The notes below the pieces were generated by a model. It searched no databases, was not told the DNA's origin, and saw only the letters and a program-made list of their open reading frames with translations. A stretch of DNA of 64,000 nt from Nematocida ironsii. Taxonomy: Eukaryota > Microsporidia. Location: NCBI GenBank assembly GCA_001642415.1, contig LTDK01000186.1:35333-99332 (forward strand), written 5' to 3'. The translations under genes and the position numbers were made by a program. Below, piece by piece: positions 46,905 through 56,338 of the stretch; positions within the stretch are counted from its first letter, which is position 1; every line of letters starts with the position of its first letter.

Positions 46905-48998
46905 ATGTATAAATATAACAAAATAAAATATTTTATGAAAAAACTATCTCAAGGTATAATTGCAATAGGAGCTCTTTATATAAAACTCATTTTAGCAACA
47001 GCAACTATATATAGAATGAATGAGTATGTAGCAGAAAACAATGGCATATACACCAATAGCAAAACAAGAGGCATTGGAGATAATATTTTGCCACATAATG
47101 CTACTTTTTCAACTCAGTCAGAAGAATATATGAAAGAATCTTTAGATGTGCTAGAGCATGAAATAGATAAATATAATAATAATGAAGAAATATCAAGCAA
47201 TGTCTCAAAAGAAAAGAGAAGTATAAATACAGATCAATCTTATGTCTGGAAGAAACTAAACAAGCATGCATCGAATCTTAAACTAGATAGAAACCCATTA
47301 TATAATTTAATAGAAATGTACAAAAATAATAATTATAACATTATAACAAATGACTATACAGATTCAAGTGCATGGAGAAAAAATTCCAACAAGTACGATT
47401 CTATTTATACATTAATTGATAACGGGGTATTTAGTAAATATTTAGGGAACAAGAAAGACTTAAATGGAATAAATTATAGATTAATTGGCGTGCCCGTACT
47501 TATGCCATGCATTGACGAATGGTATAGGAGCATTGCAAATATTTTTAGAAATATAATTCTACTCTCTGTGAATGATTTAAACAGCTTTAGTAGCGAAAAA
47601 ACAGATTATTCAAATGAAAAAGATGAATCAGATGAAGGGAGTAGTTTTGAAAGTTCCTCTAGTGAAAAGCAGTATTCTTCAGTAGAGGATCTTTTAACTA
47701 AGAAGCAGGTGGCAAAAATCTTTATAAATTTGATACAGCTTCCACACATGTATAAGCAATTTATATTTGATAACGAATTATTTAAATATAATTATATAGA
47801 TGTGTATATAAAAGAAAAGTTAGAACAAAAAAGACTAAACCAATATATTGAATTTCAAGTAGAATTGAATAAAGTAAAAATGAAAACAATAAAATTCTTT
47901 GGAGTTATTTACTCCCAAATAAATACGTTCATGCGCGCACAGCATGAGTTCGATGAGTTTAAAGAAAAAAACCAAGCACTATTTGATATAAGCGCATGGA
48001 GTAAGATTGGAGTGAGCAGGAAGTATCTGCAATATCTACTTGGTTGGCAGGCCACAAACTACTCTTTTGTTCATCAAGCGATTTATCTAGTTAAGTTAAT
48101 AGAGAATATACTGAAAAATGACAATAATGGATTTTTTGTTTCATTAAAGAACTATATAGAAGGCAATGCAGCTAGACATTTATATAGTAATGAAAAAAAT
48201 AAGAATGCGAATGAGTATTTTAACCATATTTACAAACTGATTTGTTTATCGCGTAGTGCACTTAGCGATAAAAACATTACAAATTTGACTGAGAATAATA
48301 TAGATGCTCTTAATAGAACAGTAACATTTTTATTAGAGCAAATAATGAATATGATATTAAATATTAATAACGATATTTGTAACAGCATCCGTATAGTCTT
48401 TAATTTCATAAATGATCATCGGGTTACCATGAATTTGTTGTTTTTGAGGTATCTGTTTACGGATCAAATTCAATCTATTTGGAGCGTAGCAGGATTAGTG
48501 CAGGCGTATGCCATACCAAGCACAGATGACACAACAAACAGCCATCAAAAAACTAAAGAGGATCAGTATAATACGCTAAATCAGGCTGGTTGTGGGATTT
48601 CAAACACAGAAGACGATTTTTTACATGAGACATGTGATATTATTGAGGATTTTAGTTTAGATACTAAACTGCATGAAAGAATGAATAAAGACACTTTTCT
48701 GAATACAATACCAGGCACTAACACTGCATCAGTAGCAAGCAGGTCTAAAGAGCTTCATATAATTACCCCAGATGTTTGTAATAGAGCTGATGATAAGGAT
48801 GAAGTGCCCTTAATGACACCACAATATGTGGAAATGGATTCAAGCGAACCCCTCCCCATGCATGCTTTTACTCTAGAAACAGATAAGAGTGAAGCAGATT
48901 ATACAATTATAGATGTTTTGATTAATATATTAATATTATCTGTAGCTGTGGGTATATTCTGGTTATTATATATAAAAATACTAAGAAGGTATTTATAA
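46905..48998 (+). CDS. Signal-peptide/membrane-anchored orphan, family X (697 aa)
   Basis: Starts at 46905, or more likely at the second ATG (46935), which gives MKKLSQGIIAIGALYIKLILA, a good signal peptide. The mature part is helical and Asn/Lys-rich with an acidic Ser/Glu patch (~240-265). A C-terminal membrane helix (about 669-690, INILILSVAVGIFWLLYIKIL) ends in a basic tail. Residues around SAWSKIGVSRKYLQYLL..VKLIENIL align with SAFKLGIRNAEYLKASL..IKKIVKIL of the 492-residue protein at 60185-61663, so the two are distant paralogues. Predicted type I surface or endomembrane protein; function unknown. Its downstream neighbour is a family Y gene. Confidence 0.7.
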   Translation: MYKYNKIKYFMKKLSQGIIAIGALYIKLILATATIYRMNEYVAENNGIYTNSKTRGIGDNILPHNATFSTQSEEYMKESLDVLEHEIDKYNNNEEISSNVSKEKRSINTDQSYVWKKLNKHASNLKLDRNPLYNLIEMYKNNNYNIITNDYTDSSAWRKNSNKYDSIYTLIDNGVFSKYLGNKKDLNGINYRLIGVPVLMPCIDEWYRSIANIFRNIILLSVNDLNSFSSEKTDYSNEKDESDEGSSFESSSSEKQYSSVEDLLTKKQVAKIFINLIQLPHMYKQFIFDNELFKYNYIDVYIKEKLEQKRLNQYIEFQVELNKVKMKTIKFFGVIYSQINTFMRAQHEFDEFKEKNQALFDISAWSKIGVSRKYLQYLLGWQATNYSFVHQAIYLVKLIENILKNDNNGFFVSLKNYIEGNAARHLYSNEKNKNANEYFNHIYKLICLSRSALSDKNITNLTENNIDALNRTVTFLLEQIMNMILNINNDICNSIRIVFNFINDHRVTMNLLFLRYLFTDQIQSIWSVAGLVQAYAIPSTDDTTNSHQKTKEDQYNTLNQAGCGISNTEDDFLHETCDIIEDFSLDTKLHERMNKDTFLNTIPGTNTASVASRSKELHIITPDVCNRADDKDEVPLMTPQYVEMDSSEPLPMHAFTLETDKSEADYTIIDVLINILILSVAVGIFWLLYIKILRRYL

Positions 48999-49174
48999 CC
49001 AAAATTAAACATATTTACTTTTTAATGCATGGTTATAGACCACAGAATTAATTTAACTTATTTTGACACATTACCTGTTTTTTATTAAAAGAATTATTTT
49101 AGCATATTCTGTAAACTATAAGTTCTTATTTATTTAATTTATGTTGCCATATCTATGAAATATTTGCTTAATTC

Positions 49175-50416
49175 ATGCATTGCTTCTTTAAGATAAAACT
49201 TTTATCCTTTGTATTATTCATGTTGGATTCAATTAATATAAACAAGATAATGGAAATAATAGAAAAAACTCTCTCCTGCATAAAAGAAGATACTATAAAG
49301 AAGGAATCGTGCCTACTAATGTATATATTAATAAATATTAGCAAGAAAGTAAAAATATTTGCAGAACTACCTGGCCCATTAGAAAATCTAGCATATAATG
49401 CACTTTCTATGCAACTATTTCAAAGAACTGCGCACATTAATAAATGGAATAAAAGCATTATTATATCAATAGTCAACAAATCTATAAATCATATAAAACT
49501 GGTTATGAGAATAGTTATGGATTTAGCAGAGGAGCTGCAGGACAGTGACAAAAAAGAGGCATTCTATAATCTAATAGGAGAAAACCATATAGTTATGGCA
49601 AATTCATATATACATGGGGCAGACTCATTTAATTCTATCATTAATAATATGTGTAAAGAGGCAAATATCAAGCAATTAAACCATAACTTATCTGCTGAAA
49701 AAGCAATGGCTATGCTTTCTAATCGAGCTAAATCTAAAACATGCTCTAGACTACAAACAGCATTAAATATACTAATGAAGTACACTAGTGGGCTAACTGT
49801 ATTAGATAAAAATGAAATAGGCTATCCAAATGCAACTGAATTAAAAATAAGCAACGATGATATTTATTCATTGCAGCTGCTTGAAAAAATATCTAGTTTA
49901 CACAATATGCCTAATTTTTTATGTGATTCTGTGTATAGATCTATTTATATTAAAACTAAAAACAGTGAAGACGAAAAGCAAACTATCTCTGATTTATATA
50001 TTGTAATATATAATATGTGTATAGATATAAGCACAGTTCGGCCTGAATTGTATATTCCTAAATGTTCAAATACAATTAAAGTGCATTTAAATAATCTCTG
50101 TAATTTAAAATTCGTGGGCATTCATAAACCAATTCCTTCAACATTGCTATTTAATAGTATAAAAGAAAATGAAGAAGAAAATTTAAAGTTTGAAGAAGGC
50201 ATTGCAAATAATTTGGTTCAAGGATACTTAAAATCAACAAAGAATTATATTTTAGTTATTGCTAAGCCATTTACTCAAATTCAAGATAAATATATAAATG
50301 TATCTACACCTAAAGATACTATTATTATACCTGTGCTTATAATTATTCTGGCGGCTATTTATAGTATATTATTAATATATATAGTTAAAAAAGAATCCAG
50401 TGTGTTAGCTAATTAA
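49175..50416 (+). CDS. C-terminally anchored orphan, family Y (413 aa)
   Basis: The first 16 residues are hydrophobic (MHCFFKIKLLSFVLF); an alternative ATG at 49220 would remove them. The body is helical and ends in one membrane helix (about 381-404, IIIPVLIIILAAIYSILLIYIV) with a basic cytosolic or lumenal tail. It is a clear paralogue of the 597-residue protein at 62134-63927: PLENLAYNALSMQLF against PLLNNLAYNTFTSLLL, EAFYNLIGENHI against SAFYSMLDKMHI, and ISNDDIYSLQLL..DSVYRSIYIKTK against LSDNDIYLLQLF..DSIFIRSK. Function unknown. It is tandem with a family X gene on the same strand. Confidence 0.7.
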   Translation: MHCFFKIKLLSFVLFMLDSININKIMEIIEKTLSCIKEDTIKKESCLLMYILINISKKVKIFAELPGPLENLAYNALSMQLFQRTAHINKWNKSIIISIVNKSINHIKLVMRIVMDLAEELQDSDKKEAFYNLIGENHIVMANSYIHGADSFNSIINNMCKEANIKQLNHNLSAEKAMAMLSNRAKSKTCSRLQTALNILMKYTSGLTVLDKNEIGYPNATELKISNDDIYSLQLLEKISSLHNMPNFLCDSVYRSIYIKTKNSEDEKQTISDLYIVIYNMCIDISTVRPELYIPKCSNTIKVHLNNLCNLKFVGIHKPIPSTLLFNSIKENEEENLKFEEGIANNLVQGYLKSTKNYILVIAKPFTQIQDKYINVSTPKDTIIIPVLIIILAAIYSILLIYIVKKESSVLAN

Positions 50417-51059
50417 CTGCTTTAATATTTAAAATACTCATTTTTATATTTTAGTTCCACTAATGGTATAGAATTATTAAAGAAATATAGCTAAGAATTC
50501 AATAAAGATAATTTTATACAATAAATATTATTTACACTGTAATTAAGGTAATAAATGACTGTATATGTTACTATGTTATTATATACTGCCATTTATTACA
50601 CTTTTATAAATATGCAATTAATATTTCTTACTGATATTTGATAAAATAGCGATTTAAACCTCTTAAATTTAGTATACCGGTGTAATAGTATACATTCAGT
50701 TAAATCAAGCCATTATTATAACTGCCGTGCCTTTCATAACTTATATTTCCTGAATGTTTAGACATTTTAAACAATTTATGAGAAGTGCACGAATCAATAC
50801 GGAAAATGACAGTTATAATAATATACAACTAATAATCCTAAATTAAACCAGTAGTCTTTTATAGTAATGCATATAGATTGAATTGATATACCAGTATATC
50901 ATAATAAAGTAAATTATAACTAACTATAATTTATTATTATAATACAAAATATTTAGAATAAATTGTTTAAATCCACATCTATATTCTATACATCATCTGC
51001 TCTAATTAAATTGATTATATTTCTAGTTGTTTTCTCTCTTAACCTCATTATTCTTTCAC
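50417..51059. other. AT-rich spacer closing the first accessory island
   Basis: About 640 bp with no ORF. It contains a GATATACCAGTATATC palindrome near 50884-50899 and a TATACCGGTGTAATAGTATAC stretch near 50674. No RNA gene is apparent. Core genes resume with TPI. Confidence 0.55.
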
Positions 51060-51794
51060 TTACTCGCTTTGTTCATTTTTACTGAGTATTTCACAAATAC
51101 TTGCAAACTCTTCTGATAGAGATGCATTTCCTACAAGAAACCCAGATAGATTCTTTATACTCAATAAATTCTGTACAGAATCTTTTGTAACTGATCCACC
51201 ATACAGTATTCCTTCTATTCTATTTCCTACTTCATCATGTATTATATTTACTGTACTTTGTATTCTCTCTGCACTTGGAACATCTCCAGTACCAATAGCC
51301 CACACTGGTTCATACGCTATGATTACACTACTATTTATTTCTAGGGTTTTAATTATATCTAACCTATTCCTAATTATTCGACTGGTTTCTTCTGTACTTC
51401 CATCCTTTTCGTACTCTCCCACACAGAGAATAATATTCAGCCCATTTTTAATTGCAATTTTTAATTGGTCTCTTATTTCTTCTTCTGTCTCATGAAAGTA
51501 CTTCTCCCGCTCTGAGTGCCCTATTAATACTGTATTTACACCAGCATCTTTTATTTGGTATGGTCCAATTCCTCCCGTATACGAGCCTTTCTCAGCATAT
51601 GGACATATGCACTGCGCACCAATTTCAAATACAGAATTAAACTCCCTCCTGGCTTCATATAATAAAGTGTATGGCACACAGACTACCACCTTAACAGTAC
51701 TTATACTGCCCTGTATATTATTTAATACTTGTGATATCTTATGAACAGTCTCTTTATCACCATTCATCTTCCAATTTCCTATGCATATTCTCAT
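51060..51794 (-). CDS. TPI1: Triosephosphate isomerase
   Basis: A 244-residue TIM-barrel enzyme with all signature motifs: GNWKMNG at residues 6-12 (substrate-binding Asn and Lys), the electrophilic His in LIGHSERE near 92, the catalytic Glu in AYEPVWAIGTG near 160, and the phosphate-binding LYGGSV near 210. It interconverts dihydroxyacetone phosphate and glyceraldehyde 3-phosphate. The frame extends four codons upstream to a TTG, so the ATG at 51794 (MRICIGNWK) is used, which is the normal family start. Only 30 bp separate it from the stop of the ribosomal protein S21 gene upstream, so its promoter must be very short or lie inside that gene. Confidence 0.97.
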   Translation of the reverse strand: MRICIGNWKMNGDKETVHKISQVLNNIQGSISTVKVVVCVPYTLLYEARREFNSVFEIGAQCICPYAEKGSYTGGIGPYQIKDAGVNTVLIGHSEREKYFHETEEEIRDQLKIAIKNGLNIILCVGEYEKDGSTEETSRIIRNRLDIIKTLEINSSVIIAYEPVWAIGTGDVPSAERIQSTVNIIHDEVGNRIEGILYGGSVTKDSVQNLLSIKNLSGFLVGNASLSEEFASICEILSKNEQSE

Positions 51795-51824
51795 ATTTTT
51801 AAACAAATACTTTTATGAATTTAT

Positions 51825-52037
51825 TTATTGAATTAACTCATCTGCCTTTGCATATAATAACTTATCTGCATTGCCACTCTTTCTGATCTGGCCACAGACG
51901 GATAAAATTGTGTCTCTTCCTGTGTACCTGCCATTCTCATCAAGTACTCCTACTGTGTATACTACACTTGACTTGTCATGTGGTGCAATTGGTCTGTTAA
52001 TAAATGCGCACTTTCTTATTGCTCTAGTTCCTGTCAT
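51825..52037 (-). CDS. RPS21: 40S ribosomal protein S21
   Basis: A 70-residue protein matching the eS21 family: RKCAFINRPIAPHDKSSVVYTVGVLDENGRY aligns with the RKCSxTNRxIxAxDHAS core, followed by CGQIRKSGNADKLL, the RxxGESDxxLx counterpart. It is about 12-17 residues shorter than yeast or animal S21, with both ends trimmed. It belongs to the small ribosomal subunit and is needed for late 18S rRNA maturation in other eukaryotes. TPI follows 30 bp downstream on the same strand. GCCCACGT lies just before the ATG. Confidence 0.82.
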   Translation of the reverse strand: MTGTRAIRKCAFINRPIAPHDKSSVVYTVGVLDENGRYTGRDTILSVCGQIRKSGNADKLLYAKADELIQ

Positions 52038-52249
52038 ACGTGGGCTATAAAAAAAACGTAAAAATATAGAAAGTATATTCTACCCAAAAATAATAAGCCT
52101 ATGTGTAATATATTTCAGTAATAAATAGTACATGTGTAAATAATTACACAAATAATGTATCTATGTGTAAATAGTTTATATATTAATTAGTACAGGACCT
52201 ATTATACCGTGTGTAATAAATTCTACTGTAAAATTAACTTGAAAATTTT

Positions 52250-52891
52250 ATGGAGAGTATAGAACTGTTCTGTCCACAGTGCAAGAGTAATTCGTATATA
52301 AATCCGGGAATGAAAATATTTGTTAGTCCATGCTACCACAGCTTATGCGAACTGTGCGTATCCAGATTATTTGCTAATGGACCTAATCAATGCCCAGAGT
52401 GTAATATTACATTAAGAAGATCTAACTACATGAGTCAAACATTTGAAGATGTAAGCATAGAAAGAGAGTGCAGAATAAGAAAAATCATTGCATCACAGAT
52501 AGGAAAGTCTTTAGAAGATTATTCAGATGAGGAGGATTATAATGATTATTTAGAACAGGTTGAGCAAATGGTTCTAGAACTTTCCACATTGAAGGCACCA
52601 AAAGAAGTGCTCACCCGAGTACAGGAGATAAAAGAAGAATTAGAAAAGGAAAAGTCTTCAGATACAGAATCAGTCAAAAAGAGAAAGATTGATTTATCTG
52701 TAAGTCAAGAAGTAACAAGTACATGTAAAGTATCAATTAAGTACTTATTCCCACCCGAAGCAATTGACCATCTTACAATCCCTAAGAGAGTGATTGCTTC
52801 ATCTGTTCTCTCAAATTTTAATAATTTCAAGTCACTAACTGAAATATTAATACAGAAAGCATCTGCTTCATTAACCACACCTACACTATAA
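52250..52891 (+). CDS. TFB3: TFIIH/CAK assembly factor TFB3 (MAT1)
   Basis: A 213-residue protein with an N-terminal C3HC4 RING (residues ~8-51): CPQC, then CYHSLCELC, then CPEC. The stretch after the RING, RRSNYMSQTFEDVSIERECRIRKII, is the diagnostic MAT1/TFB3 continuation. A helical segment with DYSDEEDYNDYLEQVEQMVLEL follows. TFB3 bridges the kinase module (CDK7/Kin28 and cyclin H) to core TFIIH, in Pol II initiation and repair. It is shorter than human MAT1 (309), mostly in the C-terminal region. It is convergent with a membrane-protein gene across an inverted repeat. Confidence 0.9.
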   Translation: MESIELFCPQCKSNSYINPGMKIFVSPCYHSLCELCVSRLFANGPNQCPECNITLRRSNYMSQTFEDVSIERECRIRKIIASQIGKSLEDYSDEEDYNDYLEQVEQMVLELSTLKAPKEVLTRVQEIKEELEKEKSSDTESVKKRKIDLSVSQEVTSTCKVSIKYLFPPEAIDHLTIPKRVIASSVLSNFNNFKSLTEILIQKASASLTTPTL

Positions 52892-52899
52892 AAATAATT

Positions 52900-53021
52900 A
52901 GTACTTTATAATGTATGTGTAATAAATAATATTAATTTTACTACAATTACAATTAAATTCACACAATTTATAAACCATTCACTTATAATTATTATTTATT
53001 ACACATACACTATAAAGTATT
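52900..53021. repeat. Inverted repeat, 31-bp arms, between convergent genes
   Basis: The left arm (52900-52930, AGTACTTTATAATGTATGTG then TAATAAATAAT) and the right arm (52991-53021) are reverse complements with two mismatches in 31 bp, around a 60-bp AT-rich loop. It fills nearly the whole gap between TFB3 and the gene ending at 53029. It could be a MITE-like element or a bidirectional 3'-end structure. The TGTGTAATAAAT word in the arms recurs singly in other spacers. Confidence 0.85.
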
Positions 53022-53028
53022 ACAAAAT

Positions 53029-54246
53029 TTATTTAAATGGATCCATTTGTAATATAGGATGATTTAATATACAAAATATATAAATAATATACAACATAAT
53101 AAGAATAATCCCTACTTCAATCTCAAAATATCCAGTTCTGATTTCATTATTAATAAATAAAAGAATCGTAGATATAACAGTAAATACAAGAGAATATAAG
53201 CTACTTCTATCAACAACTGCATTCTCACTGGTATTTACATAAGGAATAATTGATTTTTGTAACAAAAATACATGAATGGGGAGTGATATAGCAATAGAGA
53301 AGCAGAGTTTATACCTGCCATTAAACATTCCTACTAGTATAACCATCATAATAGGAAATAGTACATAGATATTATTAATTATAATATACCCAGTGTATTT
53401 CTTATGCATATTAGATAATATTACTTTAATTATACTAGTGATATGCTTGGATATTCCCTTTATAATAATACATGAACAGCCTAAACTGTACATATTCCTG
53501 AAATAACTTGTTTTTTTTGAATGTAATGATAATATACAAAGTATAAATAATGCTGCTATATATAATGGTATATAGTACATATCTTTAAATGTAATACCTA
53601 TCAGTGACCCCATGGTGGTTGATGATATTATAATATTTATCCATCTGTTATTTGTACTATCAGATGGTTTATTAATAATTCTGTTGAAGGTTCTTTCCAT
53701 TAATGATTTTTCTGTACTTGATTCTGTGTGTAAATATAATCCATAATCCTTCCCTTTTGTTGTAAATAGCATAAAATAAACAGAATATAATACTATTAAT
53801 ACAACAGAACTGTATGATGTTATAATAGAGTATAGACCAACAATAGGCGATGCCATTGTGCCAATTGTTTGAAAGAAAATTGTGTGTCTTATACTGTCTG
53901 AGTAGATTCTTTCTTTTTTCTTCTTGAATATTATGCAGAAACCTGCTAATGCTGTTATACTGAATACACTTGAATGGTACCATACAGATTCACCTAAGTT
54001 AAGGTCAGGCAGGATTGTTGTGATTGGTGAGTATAATAACCCTATTAGTGCTATTATACTTTTTAGACCAATTGTTGGATATCCTAATTTAGATGCAATC
54101 TTATCTAATTCACTGAATATGTACGTATTTGATATAAACACAGATACTCCTATGAATATTGATAGAATAACTGTTAATAGTGAATATGTTTGTGTCGGTG
54201 TATCTGGGGATAGGATTCTTTTGTAAATATCTAATAATGCACTCAT
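53029..54246 (-). CDS. Polytopic membrane protein, possibly a degenerate cation exchanger
   Basis: A 405-residue protein with about 11 hydrophobic segments in two halves separated by a hydrophilic loop (HTESSTEKSLMERTFNRI, ~180-200). The start is the ATG at 54246; the open frame extends 21 codons upstream only to a GTG. In the first half, TTILPDLNLGESVWYHSSVFSITALAGFCIIF followed by YSDSIRHTIFF and a VLYSVYFML helix is arranged like the alpha-1 region of NCKX/NCLX-type Ca2+/cation exchangers, but the GNxAPD core is not intact. The C-terminal helix (IEVGIILIMLYIIYIF) also fits that layout. The membrane topology is solid; the exchanger relation is weak. Confidence 0.6.
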   Translation of the reverse strand: MSALLDIYKRILSPDTPTQTYSLLTVILSIFIGVSVFISNTYIFSELDKIASKLGYPTIGLKSIIALIGLLYSPITTILPDLNLGESVWYHSSVFSITALAGFCIIFKKKKERIYSDSIRHTIFFQTIGTMASPIVGLYSIITSYSSVVLIVLYSVYFMLFTTKGKDYGLYLHTESSTEKSLMERTFNRIINKPSDSTNNRWINIIISSTTMGSLIGITFKDMYYIPLYIAALFILCILSLHSKKTSYFRNMYSLGCSCIIIKGISKHITSIIKVILSNMHKKYTGYIIINNIYVLFPIMMVILVGMFNGRYKLCFSIAISLPIHVFLLQKSIIPYVNTSENAVVDRSSLYSLVFTVISTILLFINNEIRTGYFEIEVGIILIMLYIIYIFCILNHPILQMDPFK

Positions 54247-54272
54247 TATTTGTTTACAAATTAGTAAAATAT

Positions 54273-54360
54273 ATTTTACTATTTGTATAATAAATATTTT
54301 ACTTTTCACTATTTGTGTAATATATTTTACTTTTTATGGTTTGTGTAGTATATTTTGCTT
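54273..54360. repeat. Imperfect ~28-bp tandem repeat in a promoter
   Basis: ATTTTAC-type units begin at 54273, 54296, 54324 and 54352 and carry (A/G)(C/G)TATTTGTRTAATA-like sequence in the last part of each unit. The array lies directly upstream of the ATG at 54246 (minus strand). The units are diverged but the 28-bp spacing between the last three is constant. Confidence 0.5.
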
Positions 54361-54471
54361 ATTTATTATGCAATGTATAATAAATTGTAAGATATAATGA
54401 GTTTAGTATTTTAAATTATAAAGTATAAGAGAATTTCTGTACATTTTAGCTTTTATTTATTGCTGAGTTGC

Positions 54472-54493
54472 AATAACCCGATATAACCCAAAA
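54472..54493 (-). promoter_or_regulatory. Inverted copy of the doubled GGGTTAT motif
   Basis: On the minus strand this reads TTTTGGGTTATATCGGGTTA, the same doubled block as at 11563-11583. A further single TATTCGGGTTATTT lies at about 54589-54602, and an inverted CCGGTTATTT near 54541. All are in the spacer between two minus-strand membrane-protein genes. Confidence 0.45.
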
Positions 54494-54617
54494 TATCAGT
54501 ATTATTATATGTGACTAAGAAGTACATATTAGAACAACAGAAATAACCGGGAAGGAGTGAATACCATAATATATTATTATAATAGAATATTCGGGTTATT
54601 TCTGTTATTGATTATAA

Positions 54618-55637
54618 TTAAACCTCAGCTACATCATTTACATCTATACTGCCAAAGGTCCTTCTTCTACAGCAGAATATATAGAAGAGGGAGAATAGCA
54701 TAGAAAGTAAAAATAGGATAACCAATGGGAAAACAATAAAAAATACTAATGGGAATGTTCCTAAGAACAGAAGCAAACACATGATCACTAATATAAAACT
54801 TAAATGGGCAGTCAGTGCCCTTTTCCAAGTTTCTGCTTCATCATTAGACTCACTTCCTGTGGGAGAGTCAAGAAGTGCCAAGAAATCATTTTGTGTTCTT
54901 TCAAGCTTAAATATAAAATAATCATCTGGATTAACGGCATTTCTCTTGAAAAATTCTCTTGTGCCTGATTTTACCAGAAAATCACCATCATTGGCGAAAT
55001 ATACAGCACGTATTCTAAGTTTCTTGTCTGTATTTACAACAGATTCCTGTGGATGTGCTAGCGTCTCAAATAAATCACGTGAAATACTTCTTAATTCTGG
55101 TTCTTTCTTCACCGAAAGCCCATCAATATAAGAACTGCTGGTGTTTCTTGTAATTGGAAGAATTTCACTGAATGCTTTCATTTTCCCACGAGAACTCTCC
55201 ACAGAAGGATGGTCGTATTCTTGAAGGGCTACTTCTAATGAATCGTACCCTATCTTGTAGTAATACACCTGGCCCATTATAAACATATTATTCATTGGAT
55301 TTCTTACTTTCATTCTGTGAAGAAGATGCCTATCTGCCTCGTACTTAAAAAGTATCTTATTAATCTCAAATGCTGAGTAGTAATAATTATACAGAGATGT
55401 TGCATTTGTCGGATCTGAAGTGGTTACTTTTGCCAATATGTACTCCTTCCCATTTTTAAGTGCTTCTATAATTGACTTTCTGAAAGATTCTAAAGTGAAT
55501 GGTTCACTCTCTTCTGCATTCACTACATCAAGATGGTATGATGACTCATGGTATGAGTTGGGTGCTCCTGTTATGAGTAACTCCAAGTTCATTGACTCTG
55601 CTCGAGTGATATTTTCCAATGCACACTTTGTTAGCAT
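54618..55637 (-). CDS. Orphan protein with C-terminal membrane hairpin
   Basis: A 339-residue protein. Residues 1-270 are soluble and mixed alpha/beta (LELLITGAPNSYHESSYHLDV, YILAKVTTSDP, FIMGQVYYYKIGYDSLEV, RIRAVYFANDGDFLVKSG). Residues ~278-325 form one long or two close membrane helices (LSFILVIMCLLLFLGTFPLV..), followed by CCRRR and a short acidic tail. There is no signal peptide, so the bulk probably faces the cytosol. No family is recognised. Its start is only 45 bp from the Rab gene start on the other strand, so the two share one very short promoter region. Confidence 0.7.
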   Translation of the reverse strand: MLTKCALENITRAESMNLELLITGAPNSYHESSYHLDVVNAEESEPFTLESFRKSIIEALKNGKEYILAKVTTSDPTNATSLYNYYYSAFEINKILFKYEADRHLLHRMKVRNPMNNMFIMGQVYYYKIGYDSLEVALQEYDHPSVESSRGKMKAFSEILPITRNTSSSYIDGLSVKKEPELRSISRDLFETLAHPQESVVNTDKKLRIRAVYFANDGDFLVKSGTREFFKRNAVNPDDYFIFKLERTQNDFLALLDSPTGSESNDEAETWKRALTAHLSFILVIMCLLLFLGTFPLVFFIVFPLVILFLLSMLFSLFYIFCCRRRTFGSIDVNDVAEV

Positions 55638-55682
55638 CCTTAAGCAAACAAATAGATAAATAAATACTAATAGTAAATAAAG

Positions 55683-56285
55683 ATGGAGCGCAGGGCTAAA
55701 ATAGTAATACTTGGGAGTTGTAGTTCAGGGAAAACAAGTCTAGCAAAGAAGTACATAAATGGAGGGTTTGATCCAAATCAAGCTGCCACAATTGGTGCAG
55801 CCTTTCAAACAAAAGAAATACACAGGGATGGGTATACATTACACTTAGACTTGTGGGATACAGCAGGGCAGGAGAGGTATGGGGCAATTGCACCTTTATA
55901 CTACAGAGATGCCAATACTGTAGTTGTAGTATATGACATAACAGATAAGCTGAGCATAAAAATAGCCCAGCAGTGGTGCTCTGAAGTAAGACTGAAAAAC
56001 AAAACAGCATCCCTTGTAGCATTTGGCAACAAAACAGATCTTTTGTTTAAATCATCAGAGTCTTCTACATTTATGAACAAAGGGTTTCCAGATGTAGGGG
56101 TAGTTCAGAAGCTCAGGGAAATATCTGAGGTGACCCAAAATTACTTCACTGAATATGAAATATCTCATTTTACTGGATCTGCTAAAACAGGAGAGGGTGT
56201 CAACTCTTTATTTAAGCATATTTCAAATAATACTTCTTATGTCGAAAGAATCCTTGTACAGCCAACTGTTTGGTGCTGTTTATAG
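55683..56285 (+). CDS. Rab GTPase, Rab5-like
   Basis: A 200-residue small GTPase with complete G motifs: G1 GSCSSGKT (residues 11-18), switch I TIGAAFQTKEI, G3 DTAGQERYGAIAPLYYR, G4 GNKTDL and G5 GSAKTGEG. The TIGAAF switch I and the APLYYR switch II favour the Rab5/Ypt5 branch of early endosome traffic. It ends WCCL, a CCX-type signal for geranylgeranylation. An insertion of about 20 residues (FKSSESSTFMNKGFPDVG) follows G4. Membrane-trafficking role; the exact Rab class is inferred from switch motifs. Confidence 0.9.
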   Translation: MERRAKIVILGSCSSGKTSLAKKYINGGFDPNQAATIGAAFQTKEIHRDGYTLHLDLWDTAGQERYGAIAPLYYRDANTVVVVYDITDKLSIKIAQQWCSEVRLKNKTASLVAFGNKTDLLFKSSESSTFMNKGFPDVGVVQKLREISEVTQNYFTEYEISHFTGSAKTGEGVNSLFKHISNNTSYVERILVQPTVWCCL

Positions 56286-56338
56286 ATAAAAGTTAATTAT
56301 CTAATTATTATTAGGTTTATTTATGGTATTACATATTT

